A stretch of 64,000 nt of DNA from Paludisphaera rhizosphaerae (GCF_011065895.1 NZ_JAALCR010000006.1:186001-250000); one strand, 5' to 3'; counted from the first letter of the stretch, positions 32,875 through 41,619 are shown. A program made the numbers and translations. Notes: a model not told the origin generated them from the letters alone.

Positions 32875-33636
32875 TTAGTAGTATTCGCCGATCTCGTAGA
32901 ACCGCCGGCCGAGGGTCTTCTCGACCAGGATCAGGAACGCGTCGATGGCCCTGATTGGAGCGTCGATACCTCGGGCGAAATCCTTGCTGCAGTCGACCAC
33001 CACGGCGAACAGATAGGTGGCTCCCCCGGCCCGCTCGCCGGCATCGCCTGCGTGTCCGACTCGGATCCGGGCAATGAGTCGCTGCGGCAGGAACGGTTCG
33101 CCGCACGCGGGGCACTCCCGGTGGATGCGCTGGCTGTAGTAGACGGGGCGAATCGCCCGGTCGCCGTCTCGCTCCCAGTATTCAAGGACCTGGCCGCAAC
33201 TGCATTTCACCTCGCCGAAGGGATCGATGCACTCCGCGGTTTGGTAGACGAAGTCCCTCGCCATGTGGAGTTCGATGTCGTAGTAGGCGTCCTCACCTTC
33301 TTCGGGGAAGGGGTCGAGCGGATACTTTAGACCCGCCTCGTTGATGCTGTCCACCTCCCAACGGATTATGAAATCCCGGCCGACCAGGTCGGCGAAGTTC
33401 CCCGCTGAGCAGGGGCAGGGGAATGGGGCGTATTCCTGGTCCCCGATCTGGACGTAGCAGTCCGCATCCGGAGGTAGGATCGAGATCGCCGCCGCCATGA
33501 TGTCGAAATCGCCCGAGCCCCCCCGGGCGACGAAGCCGGCTTCGAGCAGCGCGTTCACGAGGCGGGCCAACTCCTCGGGGCCGGGCCTGTATGTGTTGTC
33601 CTCGGCGATCAGGAAATGCCGGTATTCGACGCCCAT
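32875..33636 (-). CDS. Hypothetical protein with zinc-ribbon cysteines
   Basis: 253 residues, acidic, without signal peptide. The N-terminus (GVEYRHFLIAEDNTYRPGPE) and an early FPCPCSAGNF segment are followed by two Cys pairs, KCSCGQ and CPACGEPF, about 40 residues apart, forming a likely zinc ribbon. The C-terminal part is alpha/beta (YLFAVVVDCSKDF, LILVEKTLGRRFYEIG). I do not recognise a named family. It stands alone between repeat-filled gaps and has its own terminator. Confidence 0.7.
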   Translation of the reverse strand: MGVEYRHFLIAEDNTYRPGPEELARLVNALLEAGFVARGGSGDFDIMAAAISILPPDADCYVQIGDQEYAPFPCPCSAGNFADLVGRDFIIRWEVDSINEAGLKYPLDPFPEEGEDAYYDIELHMARDFVYQTAECIDPFGEVKCSCGQVLEYWERDGDRAIRPVYYSQRIHRECPACGEPFLPQRLIARIRVGHAGDAGERAGGATYLFAVVVDCSKDFARGIDAPIRAIDAFLILVEKTLGRRFYEIGEYY

Positions 33637-33884
33637 CGGATGGCCCCCACCGCCCTGCTCTGATGTTGGACCGACCTCATCGCCGAGGTCGGGCGGTTGG
33701 GGAGTCTAAACGAATCCCCCAAGAGGGACCAGGGCGTCGACCGATCGCGGGGATCGATTCGTAGGGGCTCCCAACAACGGTGGGGGGGGGCCATCCCAGA
33801 GCAAATCCGCTCAGGGCCAGACCCAGCCCGATGGGAGGCGTCTCGACCCTTGATGTGAGGTTGACTCATACGCATCGAATTGCC

Positions 33885-33981
33885 GGGTGCCATGGCCACG
33901 CTTGTGTGGCCATGCGATCGGCGACGGTCGCGGAGTCGTCCCACACCGGTTCATGGCCACGCAAGCGTGGCCATGGCACCC
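33885..33981. repeat. GGTGCCATGGCCACGC double-hairpin element, copy 1
   Basis: Starts GGGTGCCATGGCCACGC and ends with the inverse GCGTGGCCATGGCACCC; each end is also a small hairpin (TGGCCACGC...GCGTGGCCA). The centre contains ATGCGATCGGCGACGG. Copies 2 and 3 are at 46555-46651 and 50673-50774. Confidence 0.82.
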
Positions 33982-34012
33982 AGGCGACTGGCTCTCGGTG
34001 CACCGCCGATTC

Positions 34013-34064
34013 CCCCCTCATCCGGCCCTTCGGGCCACCTTCCCCCGCGAGGGGGGAAGGCCGT
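34013..34064. repeat. Palindromic element, family A, half copy
   Basis: CCCCTCATCCGGCCCTTCGG followed by CCACCTTCCCCCGCGAGGGG and GGAAGGCCGT: one end of the family A element without its partner. Confidence 0.75.
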
Positions 34065-34094
34065 TGGGGTTTCGGATTCGGATCAGCCGACGTC

Positions 34095-34122
34095 TTGACA
34101 TCTCCGTACGGGTCGGTACTGT
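34095..34122 (+). promoter_or_regulatory. Candidate promoter of the PadR gene
   Basis: A perfect -35 TTGACA (34095-34100) is followed after 16 bases by the weak -10 TACTGT (34117-34122). A GTAC-6-GTAC inverted repeat overlaps the spacer and could be an operator for autoregulation, which is common for PadR proteins. Confidence 0.4.
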
Positions 34123-34165
34123 GTGATGCGAGGTAGCGAGGCCGAGGCGGGGGGGGCGGAATGCG

Positions 34166-34498
34166 ATGGGGCCCTGGGAGACGCAGTTGCGCAAGGGGTT
34201 GGTGGAGCTGGCGGTGATGGCGACGATCGCCGGGGAGGAGGCGTACGGGTATGCGATCGTGGAACGGTTGCACGGGTTGAAGGGGTTGGAGTTCACGGAG
34301 AGCACGGTGTACCCGGTGCTGGCTCGGCTGGCGCGAGAGGGGTTTCTGGCGATCCGCGCGGAGCGGTCGCCGGCGGGGCCGACGCGGCGGTATTACCGGC
34401 TGACCGATCAGGGGAAGCGACGGTTAGAGGAGATGGAGCGAAGCTGGAGGACGGTGGCCGGGAGCCTCTCGGCCTTACTCGAAGGAGTGCGGAAATGA
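34166..34498 (+). CDS. PadR family transcriptional regulator
   Basis: 110 residues with the PadR winged helix: MGPWETQLRKGLVELAVMAT, EAYGYAIVERL, FTESTVYPVLARLAREGFLA and RRYYRLTDQGKRRLEEM are in family order and spacing. The short C-terminal helix for dimerisation is present. The stop overlaps the next start as ATGA, so the downstream membrane protein is translationally coupled, a common PadR pairing with HAAS/DUF1700-type membrane proteins. The ligand is unknown. Confidence 0.9.
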   Translation: MGPWETQLRKGLVELAVMATIAGEEAYGYAIVERLHGLKGLEFTESTVYPVLARLAREGFLAIRAERSPAGPTRRYYRLTDQGKRRLEEMERSWRTVAGSLSALLEGVRK

Positions 34499-35124
34499 GC
34501 ATTGCGGAGACGGTTATGACGGCGAATGGTGCTCGGACGTTGATCGACGCGCGGCTGGATGCGATCGACCGGGCCCTGCTCGGCCGCGTCTCCCGCGCCG
34601 AGCGGCTGGACGTCGTCGGCGAGGTGGAGTCGCGGATCGGCGAGCTGCTCCACGCCCGCTGCGGCTCGTCGGAGCCCTCCCGCGAGGATGTGCTGGCCGT
34701 GCTGGCGCAGCTCGACCCGCCCGAAGCTTATCTCGGCGACGATGAGGAAGGCTTTGAGCGGCCGAGGGGGGTCGTCGGCGGCCGGCCGGGGGGCCTGGGC
34801 GTCGGCCTCAGCCGTGAGGGAAGTTCCCCGGGGCATGGCCGCGAGTGGTACGGCTGGGTGAGCGGGATCACCGGTGGGATTTCGCTGCTGCTGGCGTTCA
34901 TGATGCCGGTGGTCTACCTCCTCGCCGTGGCCGCGGAATCAGAGCTGGTCCTCTTCGGCGGCTGGGCGATGGTCGGATTGATGTGGTTGGCGGCGGCCAC
35001 GACGACCGTCGTCCTGGCGGCCGTGAGCCGGATGACCGGAGGCTGGTCGGTCGTCGGCCTGACCCTGGCGATCGTGTCCGGCATCCCCGTGCTGTCGACC
35101 CCGTTCCTTCTGTTCATGGGCTAA
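34495..35124 (+). CDS. Membrane protein coupled to PadR (HAAS/DUF1700-like)
   Basis: 209 residues from ATG at 34495, overlapping the PadR stop. The soluble N-terminus (about 1-85) is helical with RVSRAERLDVVGEVESRIGE and EDVLAVLAQLDPPEAYLGD, the pattern of HAAS-type domains found next to PadR regulators. Three hydrophobic segments follow (about 122-145, 150-172 and 182-205). The partner role is probably envelope signalling or modulation of the regulator; the substrate is unknown. Confidence 0.8.
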   Translation: MSIAETVMTANGARTLIDARLDAIDRALLGRVSRAERLDVVGEVESRIGELLHARCGSSEPSREDVLAVLAQLDPPEAYLGDDEEGFERPRGVVGGRPGGLGVGLSREGSSPGHGREWYGWVSGITGGISLLLAFMMPVVYLLAVAAESELVLFGGWAMVGLMWLAAATTTVVLAAVSRMTGGWSVVGLTLAIVSGIPVLSTPFLLFMG

Positions 35125-35210
35125 GCCACGCCACCCGAGCGGGCGGACGCTCCCGGCGCGTTCAGGCCGGTAGGGGGCGCCGCCCACCTCCCCTGGACGC
35201 GAAGGGACGA

Positions 35211-35855
35211 TCAATCGAAGAGGATCCCCTTGAGGTCCAGGACGAGGCCCGGCAGGACGTCCTCGCCGGAGAGGGTCGCGGGCCTCGTCAGGGTCTCGGG
35301 CTCGCGGCCGGGGCGGTAGATCTCGACGGTCTGGGTCGTCGGGTCGATGAGCCAACCCAGGCGGACGCCCTGGGCGATGTATTCGGCCATCTTGGCGCGA
35401 GCCTTTGTTAATGAGTCGCTGGGGGAGTGCAGCTCGGCGACGAAGTCGGGGACGAGCCGAGCGAACCGAGCGCGTTCGTCCTCGGGGACGGCCTCCCAGC
35501 GCTCGCGGGTGATCCAGGTGGCGTCGGGGGCGCGGACGGCCGTGTTGGGGAAGGTCATGCCGCTGGAGGAGTCGAACGCCACGCCCAGGCCCGTCGCGTC
35601 GTTCCAGTTCCAGAGGCGGGCAGCCAATGTGAGGTTCCGCCGACCGCCGTCCATCCCCGCTGGCGCCATGACGATGAGTCCCCCGTCCGATTCGCGTTCC
35701 AGTCGCAGGTCTCGATTGGCCGGGACGCGGCAAAGGCGCTCAAAGTCTTCCGGGTCGACGATCAGCCGCACCCCCTCGGGGACGATCAGCGACGTCTCGG
35801 TCGGGCGATCGGTCGTCGGCTGCGCGGCGGTCGGTTCCAGGGTCGACGGACTCAT
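35211..35855 (-). CDS. Uma2 family (DUF820) PD-(D/E)XK nuclease-like protein
   Basis: 214 residues. Typical Uma2 features are present: LRLERESDGGLIVMAP, SSGMTFPNTAVRAPDATWI with the DATW acidic strand, PDFVAELHSPSD containing the E-L-x-S-P-S motif, KMAEYIAQGVRLGWLIDP and the final RPATLSGEDVLPGL. These proteins are abundant in planctomycetes and cyanobacteria; their biological role is unsettled. The copy at 56677-57339 is very similar over most of its length and a C-terminal fragment lies at 36398-36544. Confidence 0.88.
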   Translation of the reverse strand: MSPSTLEPTAAQPTTDRPTETSLIVPEGVRLIVDPEDFERLCRVPANRDLRLERESDGGLIVMAPAGMDGGRRNLTLAARLWNWNDATGLGVAFDSSSGMTFPNTAVRAPDATWITRERWEAVPEDERARFARLVPDFVAELHSPSDSLTKARAKMAEYIAQGVRLGWLIDPTTQTVEIYRPGREPETLTRPATLSGEDVLPGLVLDLKGILFD

Positions 35856-36037
35856 GGCGGCTCCTCCTCAACCTCATGCTCGATCCGGCCCCGACGCCCC
35901 GTCCGGACCTGAATCTCGGAACGCCGACCTCGCCATCATACCCGATCGCCCCCCCTCAGTTCCCGAGCGAGACCCGGCGGCTCGTTCTCTGCTGAGAGCG
36001 TCCCGGGTTTCGACGGCGTCTCGGGCTCCTGCGGCTT

Positions 36038-36340
36038 CTATCGGGGTTGATAGAATTCCGAACTTCGAAGGCCGTAGAAATACAGGACGAGCGTCGTCAG
36101 CGACGTTAGAAGCCATCCGACGTCCGAGAATGGCGCTTGACCCTTACGTCCCCAGGCGTGCGATATCCCGAGAAGCACCAGCATTGCCATGATAATGCAG
36201 GTTTGTATGGCCGCCCTCCTGGGGAAGACGTTCGGAACCACCCAGCAATGCGTCCCGGCGATCGCGTAATAATCGCGAAGCCACAACCAGATCCACACGT
36301 GGAAGTTGATGATCGCCACGATGTCCATCAGGGTTAGCAT
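36038..36340 (-). CDS. Small three-span membrane protein
   Basis: 100 residues with hydrophobic segments at about 3-22, 43-60 and 73-91, aromatic-rich (FHVWIWLWLRDYYA). Base composition is lower in G+C than neighbours, which suggests a recent arrival or a non-optimised gene. No family recognised. It lies between an intact Uma2 gene and a Uma2 fragment, all on the minus strand. Confidence 0.6.
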   Translation of the reverse strand: MLTLMDIVAIINFHVWIWLWLRDYYAIAGTHCWVVPNVFPRRAAIQTCIIMAMLVLLGISHAWGRKGQAPFSDVGWLLTSLTTLVLYFYGLRSSEFYQPR

Positions 36341-36397
36341 GTCGTGATCCAGGGCGGGCCCGGGCCTGGGTTGCGATCCAGCCTGCGAGCGGGAGAT

Positions 36398-36544
36398 TCA
36401 CGGCCAATCGAACGAAATCCCCTTCAGGCTCTGCATGCGGCCCGGCAGGACGCCCTCGCCGGAGAGGGTCCCGGGCTTCGTCAGCATCTCAGGCTCGCGG
36501 CCGGGGCGGTCGACTTCCACCGTCTGCATCGTCGGGTCGATCAG
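36398..36544 (-). pseudogene. C-terminal fragment of a Uma2 gene
   Basis: The frame encodes TLIDPTMQTVEVDRPGREPE, MLTKPGTLSGEGVLPG and LKGISFD, matching the last 48 residues of the intact copy at 35211-35855. The N-terminal three quarters, including the nuclease residues, are absent; sequence upstream in frame is an unrelated Arg-rich stretch. It is a decayed remnant of a duplicated gene. Confidence 0.75.
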
Positions 36545-36748
36545 CGTCCGCTTTGGTCCGGCCGGTTCCGGCGTCGTCGGGCTCGCAGCGGTTCTTCTTC
36601 GGACTCGCTCCGGTTTCAACGCGCTTCCGGCCTGGGACCGCTGAGCGCCTTCCCCCCGATTATACCCGGCCGGCGTCTCCGTTCGGCCTGCGAGGTGCAT
36701 ACGATCCTGGAGAGACGACTCAGTCCCGAGACGCTCCGGGAGGCGACG

Positions 36749-38287
36749 ATGAAGCGCGACGAGGAGGGACGCAACCTTTCAAGCTGGACGACCGACGAGG
36801 CCATTGCCGTGCGCAGGCCGCTCAAAGCCGATGCGGAGGCCGACGTCTGCATTGTCGGGGCGGGGATCGCCGGGCTGTCGACGGCCTATCTGCTCGCCCG
36901 CGAGGGGAAGTCCGTGATCGTGCTGGACGATGGGCCGATCGGCGGCGGCGAGACCGAACGGACCACGGCGCACCTTTCCAACGCCATCGACGACCGCTAC
37001 ATCGAGATCGAGCGCATCCACGGCGTCGAGGGCGCGAGGCTCGCCGCCGAGAGCCACACCGCGGCGATCGAGAAGATCGCCCAGGTCATCCGCGATGAGG
37101 CGATCGACTGCGAGTTCGCCCGGCTCGACGGCTATCTGATGCTCGGTCCCGACGACCCCGACGACCTCCTCACGCACGAGAGGGACGCCGCCCATCGCGC
37201 GGGGCTGGATCGCGTCCAGCGGCTGCCGGGGGTCTCCTCCGCCCCGTTCGACAGCGGGCCCTGTCTGCGGTTCCCCGACCAGGGGCAATTCCACCCGCTC
37301 AAGTATCTCGACGGTCTGGCGAAGGCGATCGAGAAGCGGCGGGGGAAGATCCACAACCGAACGCACGTGAAGTCCGTGGAAGGGGGCGAGCCGGCCGTCG
37401 TTGAGACCGAGGCCGGCCCGATCGTCCGCGCCCGCGCGGTGGTCGTCGCGACCAATTCGCCGATCAACGATATGTATGCGATCCACACGAAACAGGCGCC
37501 CTATTTGTCGTACGTCGTCGCCGGCAAGGTCCCCCGCGGGGTGATCCCCAAGGCGCTTTACTGGGACACGATGGACCCCTACCACTACGTCCGCATCCAG
37601 GACCTCTCCGAGGATCCCAACCATCCGGAGCACGACCTCCTGATCGTCGGCGGCGAGGACCACAAGACGGGCCAGGCGACCGACCACGAGGACCGCTACC
37701 GGGCGCTCGAATCCTGGGCTCGGGAGAGATTCCCGATGATGCAAGCGGTCGAATTCCGATGGATGGGACAGGTTCAGGAGACGATCGACGGCCTGGCCTT
37801 CCTGGGGAAGAACCCGCTCGACGAGGGGAACGTCTACATCGCCACGGGCGATTCCGGCATGGGGATGACGCATGGGACGATCGCCGCGATGATCATCGCC
37901 GACGCGATCGCCGGTCGGGAGAATCCCTGGGCGAAGCTGTACGACCCCTCGCGCAGGCCGTTGAAGGCGATCGGCCGCTTCCTCCGCGAGAATGCGAACG
38001 TCGCGAGTCGGTTCGCCGCCTGGCTGACCCCGGGGGACGTGTCCGACGCGGGCGATCTCGCCCCCGGCTGCGGGGCGGTTGTTCGCAGGGGGCTGTCCAA
38101 GGTCGCCGCTTATCGCGATGATCAGGGGACGCTGCACCAGATGTCGGCCGTCTGCCCTCACCTGGGCTGCATCGTCGCCTGGAACGCCGACGACCAGACC
38201 TGGGACTGCCCCTGCCACGGCTCGCGTTTCGATCGCCTCGGCGAGGTCGTGGATGGGCCGGCGGGGTCGGGGCTGGATAAGTTGTAG
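36749..38287 (+). CDS. FAD-dependent oxidoreductase with C-terminal Rieske domain
   Basis: 512 residues from ATG at 36749, preceded by a GGGAGG ribosome-binding site; the longer frame upstream is shadow. Residues 33-60 hold the DAO-type FAD fold (CIVGAGIAGLSTAYLLAREG). The end holds a Rieske cluster, CPHLGC near 469 and CPCHGSRF near 486, that would bind a [2Fe-2S] centre. The arrangement matches B. subtilis YhfW-type proteins. The substrate is unknown; GGGETERTTAHLSNAID near 55 is conserved in this group. No signal peptide, so it is cytoplasmic. All cluster ligands are present. Confidence 0.9.
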   Translation: MKRDEEGRNLSSWTTDEAIAVRRPLKADAEADVCIVGAGIAGLSTAYLLAREGKSVIVLDDGPIGGGETERTTAHLSNAIDDRYIEIERIHGVEGARLAAESHTAAIEKIAQVIRDEAIDCEFARLDGYLMLGPDDPDDLLTHERDAAHRAGLDRVQRLPGVSSAPFDSGPCLRFPDQGQFHPLKYLDGLAKAIEKRRGKIHNRTHVKSVEGGEPAVVETEAGPIVRARAVVVATNSPINDMYAIHTKQAPYLSYVVAGKVPRGVIPKALYWDTMDPYHYVRIQDLSEDPNHPEHDLLIVGGEDHKTGQATDHEDRYRALESWARERFPMMQAVEFRWMGQVQETIDGLAFLGKNPLDEGNVYIATGDSGMGMTHGTIAAMIIADAIAGRENPWAKLYDPSRRPLKAIGRFLRENANVASRFAAWLTPGDVSDAGDLAPGCGAVVRRGLSKVAAYRDDQGTLHQMSAVCPHLGCIVAWNADDQTWDCPCHGSRFDRLGEVVDGPAGSGLDKL

Positions 38288-38405
38288 GGAGCGTCGGCCG
38301 CCGACGTTGCGGAACGATTGAAGCCCGGGGCGTCCGGCGGTCGAAAACGGGAGGGCGCGGCTCCGCGCGGTCTTCCCCTTTCCGAACCTCCACCGGGAGG
38401 CGCTC

Positions 38406-39173
38406 ATGTCGCCGATCTCTCTGCGGGAGCCCGTCAGCGCCTGGACGCATGCGTTGGGCTTGTTCGCCGCCTTTCCCGTGACGTGGTTGCTGGTACGGGA
38501 GGCCGTTCGCGGGCGCTCGGCCGGCGACGATTTCGATGGCGGGAAGGTCGCCGCCCTGGGTGTTTTCGGATTCGGGATGGCCGCCTGCTACGGGGCCAGC
38601 ACGGTCTATCACGCCCTGCCCGCCGACGCGGCGACGATCGCCCTGCTCCGTCGGCTGGACATGGTGGGGATCTTCCTGCTGATCGCGGGGACCTTCACCC
38701 CCTGCGCCTGGACGCTCATGCGTCCTCGCCCCCGTCGCACGGCGATGGCCGTGGTCTGGGGCGTCTCGCTTGTTTGCGGCTCGGCGGTCGGATTGGGGAG
38801 GTCGTTCCCAACCTGGCTGGCGACGCTGGTCTACGTCTCGCTGGGCTGGGGGATGCTGGCCTGCTACCTGGAGGTCCGCCGCCATCACGACCCGCGCCGG
38901 CTCCGTCTGCTGCCGGCCGGCGGCGTCGTCTACACGGCGGGAGCGGCCGTCAACCTCTTCCACTTCCCCGAGTTTTTGCCAGGCGTCGGTCCGCACGAGG
39001 TCTTCCACGTCCTCGTTCTGGCGGGGACGGCGACGCACGTCGCGTTCCTGTCGCGAGTCGTCGCGCCGGCGATGTCCCCCTCCGCCCCGGCGCAGCCGCT
39101 GCATGTCGAGAGCGCCGTCCGAGCGACTCGCCTTCCCCGCCTGAGGAGGAAGGTCGCCCGAAGGGCCGGGTGA
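38406..39173 (+). CDS. Hemolysin III / PAQR family membrane protein
   Basis: 255 residues with about seven membrane spans. Family motifs are visible: SAWTHALGLFAA, ASTVYHALP, RRLDMVGIFLLIAGTFTPCA, and EVFHVLVLAGTATHVAF with the conserved His residues near the end. The last 25 residues (RATRLPRLRRKVARRAG) are encoded by a diverged family A repeat and are unlikely to be ancestral. The function of bacterial PAQR proteins is unsettled; a metal-dependent membrane hydrolase is one view. Confidence 0.88.
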   Translation: MSPISLREPVSAWTHALGLFAAFPVTWLLVREAVRGRSAGDDFDGGKVAALGVFGFGMAACYGASTVYHALPADAATIALLRRLDMVGIFLLIAGTFTPCAWTLMRPRPRRTAMAVVWGVSLVCGSAVGLGRSFPTWLATLVYVSLGWGMLACYLEVRRHHDPRRLRLLPAGGVVYTAGAAVNLFHFPEFLPGVGPHEVFHVLVLAGTATHVAFLSRVVAPAMSPSAPAQPLHVESAVRATRLPRLRRKVARRAG

Positions 39174-39233
39174 AGGGGGATCGGCGCCGCATCGAAAGGC
39201 AACCGACGCCCCCACCGGGACCAACCGCTGAGA

Positions 39234-39638
39234 TCAGGCCAGGATCGACCCGACCCTGCGGACGACTTCGGGGTCTTCAAGCTGGGCCTTGCCGAAACCG
39301 GGCTCAGCACCGGCGTCGACGGCTTCTTGCTGGGCCTCGGGGTAGTTGCTCACCAGCATGATCGTCGCGTTGGACAGGTCCGGGTTGACGTCGGCTTTGA
39401 GGGCCTTGATCACGTTGAGCCCCGGCGTGTAGTCCATGTCGAGCATCCGGTTGACCAGCACCAGGCGATAGTGAGTCTCTTCCATCAGCCCTCGGGCGTC
39501 GTCCAGCCCGTGCGCGCGGTCGACGTCCGCCCCGAACTGGCGCGAGAGGAATCCAGCGATTCGCCGGTGGTCGGGATCGCACTGACCCACGTCCAGAACT
39601 CTCGGCCGCCCGCCGTTCGTCATCGTCGTCTCCGTCAT
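39234..39638 (-). CDS. Receiver-domain protein lacking the phosphoacceptor Asp
   Basis: 134 residues, a single receiver fold without output domain. The N-terminal acidic site (VLDVGQCDPDH) and the late Lys (GFGKAQL) are present. The strand-3 position where the phosphorylated Asp should be reads LVLVNRMLDMD, with Asn in its place. It is therefore probably a pseudo-receiver that signals by protein contact. The TETTMTNGG leader offers a second start at the internal ATG. It is divergent from the PEP-CTERM gene. Confidence 0.72.
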   Translation of the reverse strand: MTETTMTNGGRPRVLDVGQCDPDHRRIAGFLSRQFGADVDRAHGLDDARGLMEETHYRLVLVNRMLDMDYTPGLNVIKALKADVNPDLSNATIMLVSNYPEAQQEAVDAGAEPGFGKAQLEDPEVVRRVGSILA

Positions 39639-39884
39639 CGTGATCGTGAAAAAATGTAAAGTCAGCCCGGGGAACGTCCTCCGTTCGGCCGACCGGCATC
39701 AATTGTTCGCAACGGCGGGGCCTGGGACAAGGGGGTCTGAAGGGGATGCAGCGCGCCCGCATGGTCGGTTTTCGGGTTGCGGGACTTGAGCCTATCGTGA
39801 TAAAAGCCCGCCGACGCATCCAACACGTCGGCGCTCACGTCTTCACTCGCTCTGATCCATCAACCCGGCCGACCCGATCCGCCA

Positions 39885-40751
39885 ATGGAATGGATTCCTC
39901 GTTTTGCGACGGGGGGAAGGACGGAGCCTTTGAGCATCTCATGTGAAGGCCGACGCGCGGCCCGGACGATCTCGACCTCGAAGACGGCGAAGGCGGCCCT
40001 GCTGGGGCTCGGCCTGGCGATGGGGATGGTCGCGCCGACGGAGGGGGCGGTGATCCGGGGGGCGTCGAGCCGGGCTCTGGTGCTCGATGCGACCGGCAAG
40101 CAGATCAAAATGCCCAGGGCGGGCGACGCCTTCCCCGCCGGGACCTCGCCGACCTACGTGGCCTATCGCATGGGGCCGAAGCAGGCGGTCCCCGACGGCA
40201 CGCCCACGGTTTCAGTCACGCCGGCGCGGGGAGGAGTGGGACCGCTCCGCCTGGACTCGGTCGCGCTCCAGTCGATCGACGCCGGTCTAGCCGCGTCGAC
40301 GTCCGTCGCCGTGGCGGAGCCTCGCCAGAAGTTCCTGGTCGAGCGGGCGACGACCGTCACGCTGGCCGACGCCTCCACCCAGTACTGGCGTGCCGCCGTC
40401 TCCGCCGCCAAGGACACCGGCGACGAGGTCGGCAAGGCCGTCAAGTCGGTGTACAACAGCGGCAAGTCGGCCGTCGAAAACATCGACGATCAGATCGTCA
40501 AGCTGCTCAAAACCACGCTGATCGCCCCCGAGGCCCCCAAGGTGGTCATCGCCGGCGGCCTGGCGCCCTCCTCGCGCAAGGTCAAGGCCGCCGCCCAGGT
40601 GATGGAGAAGGCCCAAACCGAGGCCCAGGTCCACGCCGCCGCCGAGGTGCTGGCCAGCGACGTTCAGGCCGCCCCCGTCCCCGAGCCCTCCTCCTGGCTC
40701 GTCTTCGCCGCCGTCAGCCTGCTGGGCGTCCGGCTGCGTTCCCGCGCCTAA
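39885..40751 (+). CDS. Secreted PEP-CTERM protein
   Basis: Up to 288 residues. The ATG at 39885 was kept, but a TTG at 39930 with a GGAAGGA ribosome-binding site upstream gives a cleaner signal peptide (TAKAALLGLGLAMGMVAPTEGA). The C-terminus has the sorting signal VPEPSSWLVFAAVSLLGVRL followed by Arg, which exosortase would process at the membrane. The centre is Ala/Val-rich with helical stretches (AKDTGDEVGKAVKSVYNSGK). No exosortase gene is in the window. Function beyond surface location is unknown. Confidence 0.8.
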   Translation: MEWIPRFATGGRTEPLSISCEGRRAARTISTSKTAKAALLGLGLAMGMVAPTEGAVIRGASSRALVLDATGKQIKMPRAGDAFPAGTSPTYVAYRMGPKQAVPDGTPTVSVTPARGGVGPLRLDSVALQSIDAGLAASTSVAVAEPRQKFLVERATTVTLADASTQYWRAAVSAAKDTGDEVGKAVKSVYNSGKSAVENIDDQIVKLLKTTLIAPEAPKVVIAGGLAPSSRKVKAAAQVMEKAQTEAQVHAAAEVLASDVQAAPVPEPSSWLVFAAVSLLGVRLRSRA

Positions 40752-40765
40752 GTTCCAACCGAGAC

Positions 40766-40798
40766 GGGGCTGGCGGCTCTCAAGGTTCCTCCAGCCCC
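40766..40798. terminator. Hairpin between convergent genes
   Basis: GGGGCTGG and CCAGCCCC pair across 17 bases between the PEP-CTERM stop and the end of the Uma2-like gene, overlapping the last codons of the latter. It could act in both directions; there is no strong T tract. Confidence 0.35.
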
Positions 40799-41619
40799 AA
40801 CTCTCGAAGCCTCGCCGCCAACCGCTCTGCCCGGGCAAGGGCCTCGTCGCGGTCGTGTTCGGCCTGGGCGCGGTCGTGTTCGGCCTGCTTGGCGCGGAGG
40901 CGGTCGGCCTTGGACCTTCGGCGGGCTCTGCGGGCGCGATCGGCCTCCAACTCGGCGATCCGCAGCGCCGCCTTGCGGTCCTGGGCGAGCTGGCCGAACG
41001 TCTTGAAGGGCTCGCCGTCGGGGCCCCTCAGAATCAGCCCCTCCTTGATCTGCGAGTTCTCGAAGGTCACGTCGAGTCGGGGGCTTCGCCAGCCGTTGAG
41101 CCTCCCCTCGGGGATCGGCTCCAGGCCCTTCTCGCCCCGGAGCCAGCCCTTCAGCCAGCCTCCTTCGGGGTCGTAGTAGTAATACTCCTCGACGCCGTAA
41201 CGGTCGTAGAAGTCGAGCTTCGCACGCATCCGTTTGGGGGTGTTGGTGTGGGAGTGGACCTCGAAGACGACGTGGGGGGGCGTTCCCTCGAACCACTGTC
41301 GGTACGAGCGGCGATCGCCCCGAGGGCGGCCGAAGGCCACCAGGACGTCGGGGGCCGTGCAGAGTTTGGGGTCGGCTTCGTCGACGTACCAGAGGAGGTC
41401 GCCGGCGACGAAGACGTCGTCGCGATCGGCGAAGAGGGCGTCGAGACCTTCCTTGATGATGACGATCCAGCGGAACTGGGTTGTGTTGTCGGCCATCGGC
41501 TTGCCGTCGCTGGAGGGGAAGCGCGGGTCGTATGGATCGACGAACCCCGTCCCGACCGCCCTGGGAGCGGGCGTGAGTGGGACGTCTTTGGGACGCCTTC
41601 CCGGCCTGGCCGTGCTCAT
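40780..41619 (-). CDS. Uma2 family protein with a charged coiled-coil tail
   Basis: 279 residues from ATG at 41619 (MSTARPGRRP). The Uma2 core shows VAGDLLWYVDEADPKLCTAP, DVLVAFGRPRGD, PPHVVFEVHSHTN and KLDFYDRYGVEEYYYYDPEG, the cyanobacterial/planctomycete long form. From about residue 215 a highly charged Arg/Ala/Glu helix continues to the end (KAALRIAELEADRARRARRR and on), probably a coiled coil. It is only distantly related to the two short Uma2 copies of the window. Confidence 0.86.
   Translation of the reverse strand: MSTARPGRRPKDVPLTPAPRAVGTGFVDPYDPRFPSSDGKPMADNTTQFRWIVIIKEGLDALFADRDDVFVAGDLLWYVDEADPKLCTAPDVLVAFGRPRGDRRSYRQWFEGTPPHVVFEVHSHTNTPKRMRAKLDFYDRYGVEEYYYYDPEGGWLKGWLRGEKGLEPIPEGRLNGWRSPRLDVTFENSQIKEGLILRGPDGEPFKTFGQLAQDRKAALRIAELEADRARRARRRSKADRLRAKQAEHDRAQAEHDRDEALARAERLAARLRELGLEEP

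Larger units (their letters stand above)
33637..34165. other. Repeat-filled intergenic region with divergent promoters
   Basis: 529 bases without a gene. It holds the GGTGCCATGGCCACGC element (33885-33981), a half copy of the family A palindrome (34013-34064) and a promoter-like TTGACA ahead of the PadR gene. The first 250 bases show nothing recognisable beyond a run of nine G residues near 33782. Confidence 0.6.

Noticed and set aside
36779-38407. 542-residue minus-strand frame
   Set aside because: Opposite the FAD/Rieske gene, which has all cofactor motifs.
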